From Thermoplasmata archaeon (GTDB lineage Archaea > Thermoplasmatota > Thermoplasmata > Thermoplasmatales > Thermoplasmataceae): 38,158 nucleotides of DNA. How positions within the stretch are numbered: the stretch's first letter is position 1; each line of letters starts with the position of its first letter. Position numbers and translations under genes: made by a program. The stretch lies in assembly GCA_021809755.1 (NCBI GenBank), contig JAJZJZ010000010.1:1-38158 (forward strand), read 5' to 3'. The notes beneath the pieces were generated by a model that saw only the letters and a program-made list of their open reading frames with translations, was not told the origin of the DNA and did no database searches. This document shows, piece after piece, positions 17,269 through 25,624 of the stretch.

Positions 17269-17427
17269 GTGAAAATGCTGGTAAGATGTAAGAGATGTGG
17301 TGACTTTTTCCAGATTGATAGAGAAGAGAATGACATTATAAGAACAGATCTACTTCCAGAATCCCAAACTCTTTGCCCCAAATGTAAAAATGAATTATCC
17401 AGTTATAAAAAACCAAAGAAATTTTAA
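17269..17427 (+). CDS. Small zinc-ribbon protein (52 aa)
   Basis: A short gene starting at GTG 17269 with a good ribosome-binding site (AAGGGTGAT) six bases upstream; an in-frame ATG follows two codons later. The product begins (V/M)KMLVRCKRCGDFF and ends with C-P-K-C-K-N-E-L and a lysine-rich tail. The two C-x2-C knuckles, separated by about 25 residues, form a rubredoxin-like or treble-clef zinc ribbon. Such small proteins usually bind nucleic acid or other proteins. It fills most of the gap between the MazG-like gene and the tRNA gene, with which it is convergent. Confidence 0.65.
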   Translation: MKMLVRCKRCGDFFQIDREENDIIRTDLLPESQTLCPKCKNELSSYKKPKKF

Positions 17428-17498
17428 AGAGTAAAACTAATATTGTACATAAATTGCGATTCTAATCTGCAATTTTAAAATATTCTTCTTATGCTACC

Positions 17499-17505
17499 AA
17501 AAAAA
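17499..17505 (-). terminator. Oligo-T terminator after tRNA-Ser
   Basis: On the minus strand seven T residues begin three bases after the tRNA discriminator base. A run of T is the standard archaeal termination signal. None is seen in the 11 bases between L15e and the tRNA, consistent with one transcript for both. Confidence 0.6.
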
Positions 17506-17508
17506 GTA

Positions 17509-17590
17509 CGCCGAGAGGGAGATTCGAACTCCCGATCCACAAAGGGAACCAGATCTCAAGTCTGGCGCCGTACCGCTGGGCCACCTCGGC
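17509..17590 (-). tRNA. tRNA-Ser(UGA)
   Basis: An 82-base class II tRNA. The acceptor stem GCCGAGG pairs with TCTCGGC (one G-T wobble at 7-66), followed by discriminator G73 as expected for serine. The D-stem is GCC/GGC, the anticodon stem CCAGA/TCTGG has loop CTTGAGA (anticodon TGA), the variable arm is long, and the T-arm is GGGAG-TTCGAAT-CTCCC. No intron, and CCA is not encoded. It lies 11 bases behind the L15e stop on the same strand. Confidence 0.96.
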
Positions 17591-17601
17591 ATTTCTATTG
17601 T

Positions 17602-18198
17602 TTATCTTCTGAGTCTGTTATTTGATCTTATTGATGGCCTGCTCTTTGCTGATCCTTTTCTACCAGTCCTTAATCCTCTAGTCTTATAACCAGCTGAGGT
17701 AAGACCCCTGTATACTCTTCCCTTGTTTTGGGGTTCAGCTATCCATGAAATTTTTCTGTCATTGAATATTTCTGGAACGTTCTTATCTACAAGAATGGCT
17801 TCATAATATTTGTAATACCCATCTTCCCCAACGTAGTATGAATTTAGTACCTCCATATTTGGATATTTATCTGCAATTCTCTCTTCTGCAATCCATTGTA
17901 GGCTCTTCTTTCTGGTGAGTTTATTGTAAGCCAATCTTCTTGGTCTTCTTCCTCCCATGATCTTCGGACGGTTGCTTCCTCCCCTTCTCACCCTAGCTCT
18001 CACTATGGCGTATCCTCTTTTAGATTTGTAACCAAGATTTCTTGCTCTATCCAACCTAGTTGGATATTCCAATCTCTCCATTGCCGGACCGTTTCTCCAT
18101 GCAATCATTCTCTGTTTGTGCATGTTATAAATCTCTGACTCTTTAAGTGATTTCCACGCTTCCTTTACTACATTGTATGAACCTGAAACTCTATCCAT
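17602..18198 (-). CDS. rpl15e: Ribosomal protein L15e
   Basis: 198 residues, the normal length for archaeal L15e, a large-subunit protein found in archaea and eukaryotes. It is strongly basic. Recognisable blocks are the N-terminal Y-x(5)-W-K, the P-T-R-L-D-R-A-R-x-L-G-Y-K-x-K-x-G block, [20 protein letters not shown], and a C-terminal [19 protein letters not shown]. In many archaea L15e is the first gene of a cluster with RNase P proteins and the exosome. Here the RNase P Pop5-like gene lies divergently on its other side, which fits that context. Transcription probably continues through the tRNA-Ser gene. Confidence 0.97.
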   Translation of the reverse strand: MDRVSGSYNVVKEAWKSLKESEIYNMHKQRMIAWRNGPAMERLEYPTRLDRARNLGYKSKRGYAIVRARVRRGGSNRPKIMGGRRPRRLAYNKLTRKKSLQWIAEERIADKYPNMEVLNSYYVGEDGYYKYYEAILVDKNVPEIFNDRKISWIAEPQNKGRVYRGLTSAGYKTRGLRTGRKGSAKSRPSIRSNNRLRR

Positions 18199-18515
18199 CT
18201 CTTTCTACCCTGTTAGAATGTCACGCATATTATTAAGTGTAATAAATACCTTTACAATATTTATTTTGTTAATACGAATGCCTTATAGCGCATATGATAA
18301 ACAGTCTTATTATGGCATAAAAACATAAATAAATCAATGATTTGGATTATTCTCCTGAAGTGGTCTGGTCTTGGAAATAATATTAAAAAATGAAACTGCA
18401 TTAATATCTAATCAACTTGTCAATATTGATATATAAGACTGCCAAAATGGACATGTCTACTTTTATAATTACTTCTAAATTTTTAAAAATGTAATGATTT
18501 ATTTCTAATGACTTC
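18199..18515. other. 317-base divergent gap between L15e and Pop5-like gene
   Basis: Very AT-rich, with stop codons in all frames and no ORF. It contains the promoters of both neighbours. A TTTTTAAAA element around 18480-18489 sits about 30 bases before the plus-strand ATG, and an AACAGGGTAGAAAG stretch lies just before the L15e ATG on the minus strand. One near-match to a C box (ATGATTT, about 18338) followed by CTGA has no C'/D pair. I see no structured RNA. Confidence 0.5.
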
Positions 18516-18812
18516 ATGAAGGTGCAATTGAAAAGCTCCTTGATCAGGAAGAGGTATGTTCTTGTCTACTATGGCAATAACATAGAAGAATTGCTAAAGA
18601 TGGAAAGTTCTCTGAATCGGCTCTTTAATATAAAAAGAAAATTCAAATCGGATGGATTTTACATATTCCTGACCGATCAATTTAAAAAACAGAAAGTTTG
18701 CTCTTACATAAAGACTAACTTTACTGGGATAACCATAGAAATAGTAAGTGGAACAATAAAAAAATGCAAGACTAAAATAAAGGAGAAAATTGACGCGATT
18801 AACCCGTTATAA
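18516..18812 (+). CDS. rnp2: Probable RNase P protein component 2 (Pop5 homologue)
   Basis: 98 residues, basic. The N-terminal L-I-R-K-R-Y-V-L-V matches the L-R-x-K-R-R-Y-I-x-F opening of archaeal Pop5/Rnp2, and the C-terminal IEIVSGTIKKCKTKI matches the conserved G-V-S-G-T-I-R block. It is shorter than most family members (110-130 residues), lacking some middle residues. The protein would bind the RNase P RNA and help mature tRNA 5' ends. The neighbouring L15e gene supports the call because the two are linked in many archaeal genomes. Its 3' end overlaps the rfcL 3' end by 14 bases. Confidence 0.75.
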   Translation: MKVQLKSSLIRKRYVLVYYGNNIEELLKMESSLNRLFNIKRKFKSDGFYIFLTDQFKKQKVCSYIKTNFTGITIEIVSGTIKKCKTKIKEKIDAINPL

Positions 18813-20085
18813 TTTCCATTTCCTTTTCATCCAGTCCAAGAAGTTCCATAAGTTCAATTTTATTCTCCTTTGATGTTGAAGCAAGAGCAGAATAAAACCA
18901 AAGAAGATCTGAAGCTTGCTTAGAGGATGAATGAGTAAATTTTCCTATTTTCTTTAACGTGTTCTTTCTCATAGATCTCGAGCCTTTGGATCGTGACATT
19001 CTCATAATCATAGACGGAAACTCATATTTAACAAATTTTTTGTTAACGGTGGATATTCCATTAAAAACGCCTGCAGCTATATCCTCAGCATAGACCTTGT
19101 AACGGAAATGCTGTTTTCTAATGACTCTCCCCATATAGATATCTGCGTTTGATAATATCTCATATGCATGAACTAGATCTATGGGAATCTCTGCCTCCAT
19201 GGGAAGATTATTATCTATCCATAATACAAGATCGGATGTGTCGAAGTCTTTGTCTCTGAGTAATTCAAAAATTTTCTCATAATTTCTTCCCCTAAATATT
19301 TCTTTCATTATTTCAAAGATTGAAGTCGTGGCATCTCTTTGTCCTTCTGCAAGATTCTCCATCATTGAACTATTACTGTTTATTGCTATGGACTGAACAT
19401 CGTTTATAATTCCACGGATATCAGGAAAATTTCTCTCAATTATTACACTAACATCGTTCTGAGAAATTCTAAAGCCATTCTCTTCAACAATTTTTATGAT
19501 GTTTGTTCGAAGTTTCCTGACGTTCTCATTATAATCGATATCCCTCCTCCTGTTGTAAAGCTTGAACTCAATAGAGAGAGAATTGTTTATTATATCGCTC
19601 CCTCCGCTCTTTCTTCTGAAACCATAAAAATCATTCATTGTCAAAATTATTGGATTACGGGTGTTTTTAATTACATTGAGAAGTTCATTCATTCCACCAG
19701 TGTCTGAACTTCCATTTTTTGACCTTGAATCGTTTATGTTGTCTGCTTCATCCATGAGGATAACTTTAGAGAACCCTTTTTTCTCTATGGAAAAAAGATC
19801 CATATAAATTGATGCAAGGCCTGCTATATTTTTAATGCTCTGGCGATCTCTCAAATCTGAAGCATTCATTTCTATTACTGGAACCCCAAATTCATTAGCA
19901 ATTGCAAATGCAGTGGTTGTCTTTCCAAGTCCCGGTTCTCCCCATAAGATCATTGCATTCTTTGTGACCTCTCCCATTTGCCAGGATTCAATCCAGTTCT
20001 TTATTTTGATTCTTATGTCATTGGCCATTAGGGTATCATCCAAGTTGGTTGGTCTGTAGAAATCATTCCAAAATACTCCCTTCAA
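18799..20085 (-). CDS. rfcL: Replication factor C large subunit (clamp loader)
   Basis: 428 residues, in the usual archaeal RfcL range. The RFC box near the N-terminus (W-x-x-F-Y-R-P) is followed by Walker A ILWGEPGLGKTT (about 46-57), VIEMNASDLRDRQSI, Walker B VILMDEADNI and sensor 1 IILTMNDFYG. A helical C-terminal domain is present, but the acidic/basic PIP tail typical of some large subunits is short. Together with RfcS (not in this window) it loads the PCNA clamp at primer-template junctions. The start is TTG at 20085, since there is no earlier in-frame start and the RFC box follows at once. Confidence 0.95.
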   Translation of the reverse strand: MKGVFWNDFYRPTNLDDTLMANDIRIKIKNWIESWQMGEVTKNAMILWGEPGLGKTTTAFAIANEFGVPVIEMNASDLRDRQSIKNIAGLASIYMDLFSIEKKGFSKVILMDEADNINDSRSKNGSSDTGGMNELLNVIKNTRNPIILTMNDFYGFRRKSGGSDIINNSLSIEFKLYNRRRDIDYNENVRKLRTNIIKIVEENGFRISQNDVSVIIERNFPDIRGIINDVQSIAINSNSSMMENLAEGQRDATTSIFEIMKEIFRGRNYEKIFELLRDKDFDTSDLVLWIDNNLPMEAEIPIDLVHAYEILSNADIYMGRVIRKQHFRYKVYAEDIAAGVFNGISTVNKKFVKYEFPSMIMRMSRSKGSRSMRKNTLKKIGKFTHSSSKQASDLLWFYSALASTSKENKIELMELLGLDEKEMEIITG

Positions 20086-20250
20086 TTAATCACCCTATAT
20101 TGGACTAAACACTTTCTCATATTCAATAATAATGCTTTTTTGGATATGATTCTTTACATTAATCATAGGGAAGATAATTTTAATATTACATTTATTTCCT
20201 GTAAGGAGAGAATTCAAATTAATCTACTAAAATTGTATGAAATGCAAATC

Positions 20251-20257
20251 TTTTAAA
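20251..20257 (+). promoter_or_regulatory. TATA-like element of the GHMP kinase gene
   Basis: TTTTAAA is centred 25 bases before the GTG at 20279, in a 193-base divergent gap (20086-20278). The position implies a leaderless mRNA beginning at the GTG and supports that start. Confidence 0.45.
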
Positions 20258-20278
20258 CCCTGTTAACTTCACTTTGTT

Positions 20279-21271
20279 GTGACAGGGAAAAATACCCTCG
20301 CTTTTAGTCCATTAAGGGTAAGTTTTGCGGGAGGGGGAACAGATATTTCGCCTTTTGTTGATGAACATGGGGGTTCCGTAGTTAATTCAACTATTGAAAG
20401 AGGAGTTTTCGTAACTTATCGTGAGGATCCGTACCCTGTTGAAATATCGTCCAGAGACTTTCTCAAAACATTTGTTTTAGGAAATCATGAAGAAAATAAT
20501 GTGCAAAATAAAATCATTGAACTAATGGGAGAATTTGGAATAAGAACTGGAAGGATATTTATATCAGACGAGGTTCCACCGGGTTCAGGATTGGGGTCTT
20601 CATCTGCCCTCATAACTGCGCTGTTAAAGATAATTCACGAATTGAGAGGAGAGGAAATAACTAATATGGAACTCGCTGAGGAGGCCTATGGAAGAGAGAG
20701 GGATTTTTTTGGTATAACCTTGGGAAAACAGGACCCGTATGCAATTTCAGTTGGCGGACTCAAATTTATGAAGTTCAAAGGAAATGAGATAAGAACAGAA
20801 TATTTTAAGGAAAAATCCATAAGTGAATATATTGATGAAAGGATGCTCCTTGTATATTCTGGAAGAACAAGGGAAAGCAGTGCAATATTAGGCGATCAGG
20901 TTTCAAAATCAAAGACAGGAGATCAGGATACAATCAAGAGACTAATACAAATGAAAAATATTGCAGAGGAAATGCATATTGCATTGATCCAAAATAATTT
21001 TCCTCTATTCTATAACCTTATAAATCAGGGATGGAATGTGAAAAAAAACCTTGGAAAAAATGTTTCTTCAGAAAAAATTGAATCGATCATCTCCAGATCA
21101 ATGTCCATGGGTGCAAAGGCTGCAAGACTACTTGGTGGCGGAAATCAAGGTTTTGTGCTCATTATGGCAGAACCAGATAAACTAACTTCTATCCAGATGG
21201 AAATGACTAAGATATCAACATTTGTAACAAGAATTTCGACCTCACCTCTTGGCACCAGAATAGTGAGATGA
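20279..21271 (+). CDS. GHMP family sugar/isoprenoid-type kinase (COG2605-like)
   Basis: 330 residues from a GTG start. It opens with SPLRVSFAGGGTDISPF, the hallmark of the heptose-7-phosphate-kinase/fucokinase-like branch of GHMP kinases (HddA type). The ATP-binding motif 2 is PPGSGLGSSSALITAL, and the C-terminal motif LLGGGNQGFVLIM closes the active site. The likely reaction is ATP-dependent phosphorylation of a sugar phosphate, feeding nucleotide-sugar synthesis for surface glycans. Mevalonate-pathway kinases also belong to this superfamily, but the opening motif favours the sugar-kinase branch. Monocistronic. Confidence 0.85.
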   Translation: MTGKNTLAFSPLRVSFAGGGTDISPFVDEHGGSVVNSTIERGVFVTYREDPYPVEISSRDFLKTFVLGNHEENNVQNKIIELMGEFGIRTGRIFISDEVPPGSGLGSSSALITALLKIIHELRGEEITNMELAEEAYGRERDFFGITLGKQDPYAISVGGLKFMKFKGNEIRTEYFKEKSISEYIDERMLLVYSGRTRESSAILGDQVSKSKTGDQDTIKRLIQMKNIAEEMHIALIQNNFPLFYNLINQGWNVKKNLGKNVSSEKIESIISRSMSMGAKAARLLGGGNQGFVLIMAEPDKLTSIQMEMTKISTFVTRISTSPLGTRIVR

Positions 21272-21291
21272 ATAACAAAATAGGTTATCTT

Positions 21292-21780
21292 TCATTCATG
21301 TTTGCTATGATAGAATAAGTAATTATCAGAAAAAAATTTATTGAGGATTCTAAATGTTAGCCCCCAAATTATTATGTTGCCTTTTATGAACGCTTCCCCT
21401 CTTAAATTGTCTTTTTCTAATTTAAATGATCCTATATCTTCAAAACATCCCCATTCAATTTCATCGCCGATTCGCAGATCTTTCTTCTCTTTCATGGAAA
21501 AAACGAACGGATACACTTTAACCCCTGCACTCTTCATTGGCTCAAAATCCTTCATCGATTGAATATATTCCAAATATGATGAACTTATTCCTGTTTCCTC
21601 TTCAAACTCCCTCTTTGCTGTTTCAATGAGCGTTTCTCCGTGTCTGGAAAAACCTCCTGGGAGGCAATAATCTCCTGACCATGGATCGCTATCTCTTTTC
21701 TTTCTTTTTAAAAGAATGAATTCATTATTATGAAAGGCCAGTACAACGGAGGCGTTTCTTTCAGTTTTCTCCTCACTCAT
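21292..21780 (-). CDS. Nudix hydrolase
   Basis: 162 residues. The Nudix box is GGFSRHGETLIETAKREFEEETGI at about residues 41-64, with all G-x5-E-x7-R-E-x2-E-E-x-G positions filled. The preceding DPWSGDYCLPGG is typical of house-cleaning Nudix enzymes of the MutT/CoA-pyrophosphatase-like group. It hydrolyses a nucleoside diphosphate linked to another moiety; the exact substrate is not readable. A TATATATAA stretch at 21815-21823 lies about 39 bases before its ATG, leaving a short leader without a Shine-Dalgarno site. Confidence 0.92.
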   Translation of the reverse strand: MSEEKTERNASVVLAFHNNEFILLKRKKRDSDPWSGDYCLPGGFSRHGETLIETAKREFEEETGISSSYLEYIQSMKDFEPMKSAGVKVYPFVFSMKEKKDLRIGDEIEWGCFEDIGSFKLEKDNLRGEAFIKGNIIIWGLTFRILNKFFSDNYLFYHSKHE

Positions 21781-21877
21781 ATGGGCATCATCATTAAGGG
21801 CGTTCTAATCACAATATATATAATTATTAAATGGAAAATTAACGTTATCAATGGATCCAATTTATTGAAATAGGGAA

Positions 21878-22165
21878 TTATAGTTTAGATATTATGGATT
21901 TAACTGGCATTCCCACTTCTATACCCAAGGCTTTTGCTTTCACTGAAACTGCCTCCACATTGGATGATAGTATTGATTCGGCATCTTTTACGCCTTTTAC
22001 TCTTATGGCAGTATCGCCTAACTTATCTGCTGTCTCCATATTGAGATACCCACACATTACGTAACCAATTTTTCCCTTGATAAGCACAAGAGGAGCCTTT
22101 TCCATATCCATCTTCAGATAAGTAAAGGTCTTCCCTTCAATTTTCATTTCCTTTGTTTCAACCAT
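21878..22165 (-). CDS. DUF1805 family protein
   Basis: 95 residues from the ATG at 22165. The frame could extend to a TTG at 22174, but the TATA box fits the ATG. The core APLVLIKGKIGYVMCGYLN, the ETADKLGDTAIRVKGVKD block and the ending ALGIEVGM-P-x-K-S-I match the DUF1805 (YunC/COG3377) family of small archaeal and bacillar proteins. No biochemical function is established for the family. The conserved Cys in M-C-G-Y and the Asp in L-G-D are likely functional residues. Divergent from the thermosome gene. Confidence 0.88.
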   Translation of the reverse strand: MVETKEMKIEGKTFTYLKMDMEKAPLVLIKGKIGYVMCGYLNMETADKLGDTAIRVKGVKDAESILSSNVEAVSVKAKALGIEVGMPVKSIISKL

Positions 22166-22185
22166 ATTCAACAATCATAAAAGAG

Positions 22186-22194
22186 TATATATAA
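22186..22194 (-). promoter_or_regulatory. TATA box of the DUF1805 gene
   Basis: The minus strand reads TTATATATA, centred 25 bases before the ATG at 22165, so the transcript should begin at the A of that ATG. It lies next to the inverted repeat at 22209-22221. Confidence 0.6.
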
Positions 22195-22208
22195 TCTATT
22201 TATGGAGC

Positions 22209-22221
22209 CATAGCTGCTATG
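22209..22221. repeat. Inverted repeat CATAG-CTG-CTATG
   Basis: A perfect 5-base inverted repeat with a 3-base spacer, just upstream of the DUF1805 TATA box in the 203-base divergent region shared with the thermosome gene. It could be an operator for a dimeric regulator. Its short length means chance is possible. Confidence 0.3.
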
Positions 22222-22342
22222 TCGTAGAAATTTTACCATTTTTTCAAGAGTTTTCAATTAAAGTTTTTGATTCTCATAATTTAAAACTATCTATAAAACA
22301 TAAGGGCATGCATATCTAATATCGTATTGTCAATATAAAAGC

Positions 22343-22349
22343 TTATATA
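22343..22349 (+). promoter_or_regulatory. TATA box of the thermosome gene
   Basis: TTATATA is preceded by an A-rich BRE-like stretch (22336-22340) and centred 32 bases before the ATG at 22378, giving a leader of only a few bases. Confidence 0.6.
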
Positions 22350-22377
22350 GAAGTTTATTTTTACTTAGCTGATAGTT

Positions 22378-24009
22378 ATGATAGGCGGACAACCAATATT
22401 CATATTAAAAGAAGGAGCTAAAAGAGAAACTGGCAAAGATGCCATGAAAGGAAATATAGAAGCAGCAAAGAGCATTGCAGCAGCAGTAAGATCAAGCCTT
22501 GGCCCAAGGGGAATGGACAAGATGCTTGTTGATTCCCTCGGTGATATTGTTATAACTAATGATGGTGTAACAATTCTAAAGGAAATGGATGTAGAACACC
22601 CTGCTGCCAAGATGATGGTTGAGGTTTCTAAAACTCAAGACTCTTTTGTTGGCGATGGAACAACAACGGCAGTCATAATCTCTGGAGCACTTCTTCAGGA
22701 AGCTGAGGGATTGATAAATCAGGAGGTTCATCCAACCGTTATAGCAGAAGGTTACAGAATGGGAGCGGAGAAGGCCAAGGAAATTCTGGATCAGATGTCC
22801 AAACCTGTTACAATCAATGACAAGGCTCTACTTGTCAAAATGGCTCAAACTTCGCTGAGCAGTAAATCCGCATCTGGGAGCAGAGACAAACTTGGCGAGA
22901 TATCATATGAAGCAATAAAGGCAGTTGCAGAGAAAACTGAAACAGGATATTCAGTCGATCTGGACAATGTTCAGATAGTCAAGAAACAGGGTGGAGATAT
23001 TGAGGACAGTGAACTTATCTCAGGAATAATTGTAGATAAGGAAAAGGTTCATCCTGGTATGCCTGACACAGTTAAAAAAGCAAAAATTGCATTGCTAAAT
23101 GCAGCATTGGAAATCAAAAAACCTGAATTCGACACAAACATTAGGATAGATGACCCATCAATGATTCAGAAATTCCTTTCACAGGAGGAATCTCTACTCA
23201 AGGAAATGGTAAAGAAAGTAAAGGATTCAGGGGCAAATGTTCTGATAACCCAGAAAGGAATAGATGATCTTGCTCAGCATTATCTTGCAAAAGAAGGAAT
23301 TTATGCAGTAAGAAGAGTGAAGAAGAGCGATATGGAAAAATTAGCAAAGGCCACAGGGGCTGCAATTGCATCCTCAATGGATGAGTTAACCTCCTCAGAT
23401 CTTGGTGCAGCAGAAACCGTTGAGCAGGTAAAAATTGGAGATGACTACCTCACTTTTGTAACAGGATGCAAAAATCCAAAGGCTGTTAGTATACTAGTCA
23501 GAGGGGGAACAGAGCATGTAGCTGATGAAATTGAGAGATCAATAGTTGACTCAATTCATGTCGTAGCAGCAGCCATCGAAGATGGTAAGTATGTATCTGG
23601 TGGAGGATCAGCAGCCAGTGAAATAGCATTCCACATAAGGGAATACGCAACAAAAATCGGCGGAAGACAGCAACTGGCAATTGAGAGATTTGCCAATGCA
23701 GTTGAGGAAATTCCTAGAGCTCTTTCAGAGAATGCTGGTTTAGGAGCTATTGACGTTATAATAAATCTGAGAAATGCCCATGCCAAAGGAAAAAAGAACG
23801 CTGGAATAAATGTTTATAGTGGCGAAATTGAAGACATGGACAAAATTGGAGTTATTGAACCTATCAGAGTTGGAAAGCAAGCAATAGATGCAGCAACCGA
23901 AGCCGCGGTTATGATATTAAGAATTGATGATGTCATAGCTACAAAGGGTTCAAAGGGCGGTGCTCCAGGTGGACCAGGCGCCGAAGGAGGAATGGGCGGA
24001 GAAGATTAA
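22378..24009 (+). CDS. ths: Thermosome subunit (group II chaperonin)
   Basis: 543 residues, full length. Group II chaperonin blocks run in order: [18 protein letters not shown] with [11 protein letters not shown] (equatorial, ATP contact), [15 protein letters not shown] (the GDGTT nucleotide-binding motif) and [10 protein letters not shown]. The apical domain is in the middle, then [13 protein letters not shown] (GGG/A motif near residue 402) and the C-terminal DDVIATKG-x-K block. It ends in a Gly/Met-rich [13 protein letters not shown] tail that lines the ring cavity. It folds proteins with ATP in double eight-membered rings. Whether it corresponds to alpha or beta of Thermoplasma cannot be decided by eye. 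Monocistronic, with a strong TATA box. Confidence 0.98.
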   Translation: MIGGQPIFILKEGAKRETGKDAMKGNIEAAKSIAAAVRSSLGPRGMDKMLVDSLGDIVITNDGVTILKEMDVEHPAAKMMVEVSKTQDSFVGDGTTTAVIISGALLQEAEGLINQEVHPTVIAEGYRMGAEKAKEILDQMSKPVTINDKALLVKMAQTSLSSKSASGSRDKLGEISYEAIKAVAEKTETGYSVDLDNVQIVKKQGGDIEDSELISGIIVDKEKVHPGMPDTVKKAKIALLNAALEIKKPEFDTNIRIDDPSMIQKFLSQEESLLKEMVKKVKDSGANVLITQKGIDDLAQHYLAKEGIYAVRRVKKSDMEKLAKATGAAIASSMDELTSSDLGAAETVEQVKIGDDYLTFVTGCKNPKAVSILVRGGTEHVADEIERSIVDSIHVVAAAIEDGKYVSGGGSAASEIAFHIREYATKIGGRQQLAIERFANAVEEIPRALSENAGLGAIDVIINLRNAHAKGKKNAGINVYSGEIEDMDKIGVIEPIRVGKQAIDAATEAAVMILRIDDVIATKGSKGGAPGGPGAEGGMGGED

Positions 24010-24103
24010 TCTTCCCCTTAAATTTTTATTAAATAAACGCTAAAATTCATAGATTTTCAAGAGATCAAAAGTATTAATATTTAATTTCCACTGCACAAAA
24101 ACA

Positions 24104-25624
24104 GTGTTTGCAAGAAAATCCCCCATACTTGTATTCCAGACTTTGCTTTCGGCAATTTTGGGATATGTGTCACTATTCTTCATCAATCGATATATAGGTC
24201 CAATATACTGGGGTTACCTTTCATATGCTATTGCCTTTGCTGGACTTTATACAATAATTATTGATCTTGGATTTTCCACGGCACATGTTAAGATTCTATC
24301 TTCAGGAGAGGATAAGTCAAGGGCCCTTGGTACGTTCATTGCAATAAGAGGCATTTTGAATGCCATATATGTCTTCGCTGTCATTGGTACTTTACTTCTG
24401 TGGGTATATGTTCTTCACAGAGGTTTCTATAACCCCATTGAATTTTGGGTTATTCTGGCCATATTGCCATATTATGCCATAGCAAACATGATCCCTGTTT
24501 TTTCAACTTATTATTCCGTAACATATCAGTCTAACAAGATGGCAATACCGCCACTCATTGAGGCAATATTGAGAAACTCCATTTTCATATTCATCGGAGT
24601 GGTTTATTTCCTTGGGAAAGAGGGAAATCTTGGAAATAATATTTCAGTGATACTTGCCTTAATATATGGCGTTACTTATAGTATTTTTATCATTATTTCC
24701 TATATGATAGGAAGACCATGGAAAATAGGAAGACCGAGCATGGTCCTCTTTAAAAAATACCTCTCCATCGCATTACCTTTAGCTCTGGGGACAAGCATAG
24801 CAATAATAAATGCAAATGTAGACAAGGTGATAATTCAATTCTTTTGGGGAACAATAGCAACAGGCGCCTTTTATGCTAACCAGAAACTAACATCTGCAAT
24901 GCTTGCTATTTCTGCCTCAGTTTATGTTTTTTTTATACCATTACTTACATCATCAAGTCACAAAACAGCAAAGGATTTCAATGATCAGGTACACGAATAT
25001 GAAAGAATAATTTCGCTAGTAACTCTGCCCATTGCCATAAGCATGATTTGGATGTCCCCATTTATACTAAATCTGTTTAATAGGGTTTACTTACCATATG
25101 CACTTTCACTATCTATTTTGTCTGTGGGTACCTATTTCTCTGTGTTGTCCTCGCCATTCACCTCTGCAGTTATTTCAAAAAGCAAGCAGAAATATATTGC
25201 CATAATAGGGTTAGGGGCAGTAATAGTTAATCTGGTTGCTAACATAGTTCTAATCCCAACGGAAATATTAGGCATCAAACTTGCAGGACTTGGAGATTCT
25301 GGAGCAGCTATTGGGTTTCTTCTTGGCGCTCTGTTCGCCTATATTGCATATAAGGAATATTACAGGAAAATCAATGGTGTTCGTACCTCTTCTAAATTCT
25401 ACCTTCAAATAATTCCAGCAGTTTTACAGTCATTATTCTTAATTGGAGCTTATTTATACATCAAACCCTATGATATTTTGGAGTTACTGCCAGTTGTCCT
25501 TTTAAGTTATCTCTTATATATAGGTATTTCAATAGGAATTAAAGAGATAAGTGTTGAAGAAATAAGAGATGTGTTGGTAGGATTAAAATTATTAAAGGAT
25601 AAAAAAGAAAATGAAAAAAGTTAA
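24104..25624 (+). CDS. Polysaccharide flippase / Wzx-like (MOP superfamily)
   Basis: 506 residues from a GTG at 24104, with about 14 hydrophobic segments over the whole length. The opening FARKSPILVFQTLLSAILGY and FINRYIGPIYWGYLSYA (G-P-x-x-W/Y-G-x-L-x-Y-A) is typical of archaeal oligosaccharide flippases of the polysaccharide biosynthesis (RfbX/Wzx) family. It would move lipid-linked glycans across the membrane for protein or lipid glycosylation, which fits the many sequon-rich surface proteins in this window. A TATTTAATT element lies about 23 bases upstream. The last codons overlap the convergent acyl-CoA dehydrogenase gene by 4 bases. Confidence 0.9.
   Translation: MFARKSPILVFQTLLSAILGYVSLFFINRYIGPIYWGYLSYAIAFAGLYTIIIDLGFSTAHVKILSSGEDKSRALGTFIAIRGILNAIYVFAVIGTLLLWVYVLHRGFYNPIEFWVILAILPYYAIANMIPVFSTYYSVTYQSNKMAIPPLIEAILRNSIFIFIGVVYFLGKEGNLGNNISVILALIYGVTYSIFIIISYMIGRPWKIGRPSMVLFKKYLSIALPLALGTSIAIINANVDKVIIQFFWGTIATGAFYANQKLTSAMLAISASVYVFFIPLLTSSSHKTAKDFNDQVHEYERIISLVTLPIAISMIWMSPFILNLFNRVYLPYALSLSILSVGTYFSVLSSPFTSAVISKSKQKYIAIIGLGAVIVNLVANIVLIPTEILGIKLAGLGDSGAAIGFLLGALFAYIAYKEYYRKINGVRTSSKFYLQIIPAVLQSLFLIGAYLYIKPYDILELLPVVLLSYLLYIGISIGIKEISVEEIRDVLVGLKLLKDKKENEKS

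Noticed and set aside
20279-21271. Mevalonate-pathway kinase assignment for the GHMP kinase
   Set aside because: The SPLRVSFAGGGTD opening is that of the HddA/sugar-kinase branch; mevalonate kinase homologues open differently. The superfamily membership alone is not enough.
22166-22174. TTG start for the DUF1805 gene
   Set aside because: The TATA box spacing places the transcript start at the ATG at 22165, so the TTG would be outside the mRNA.
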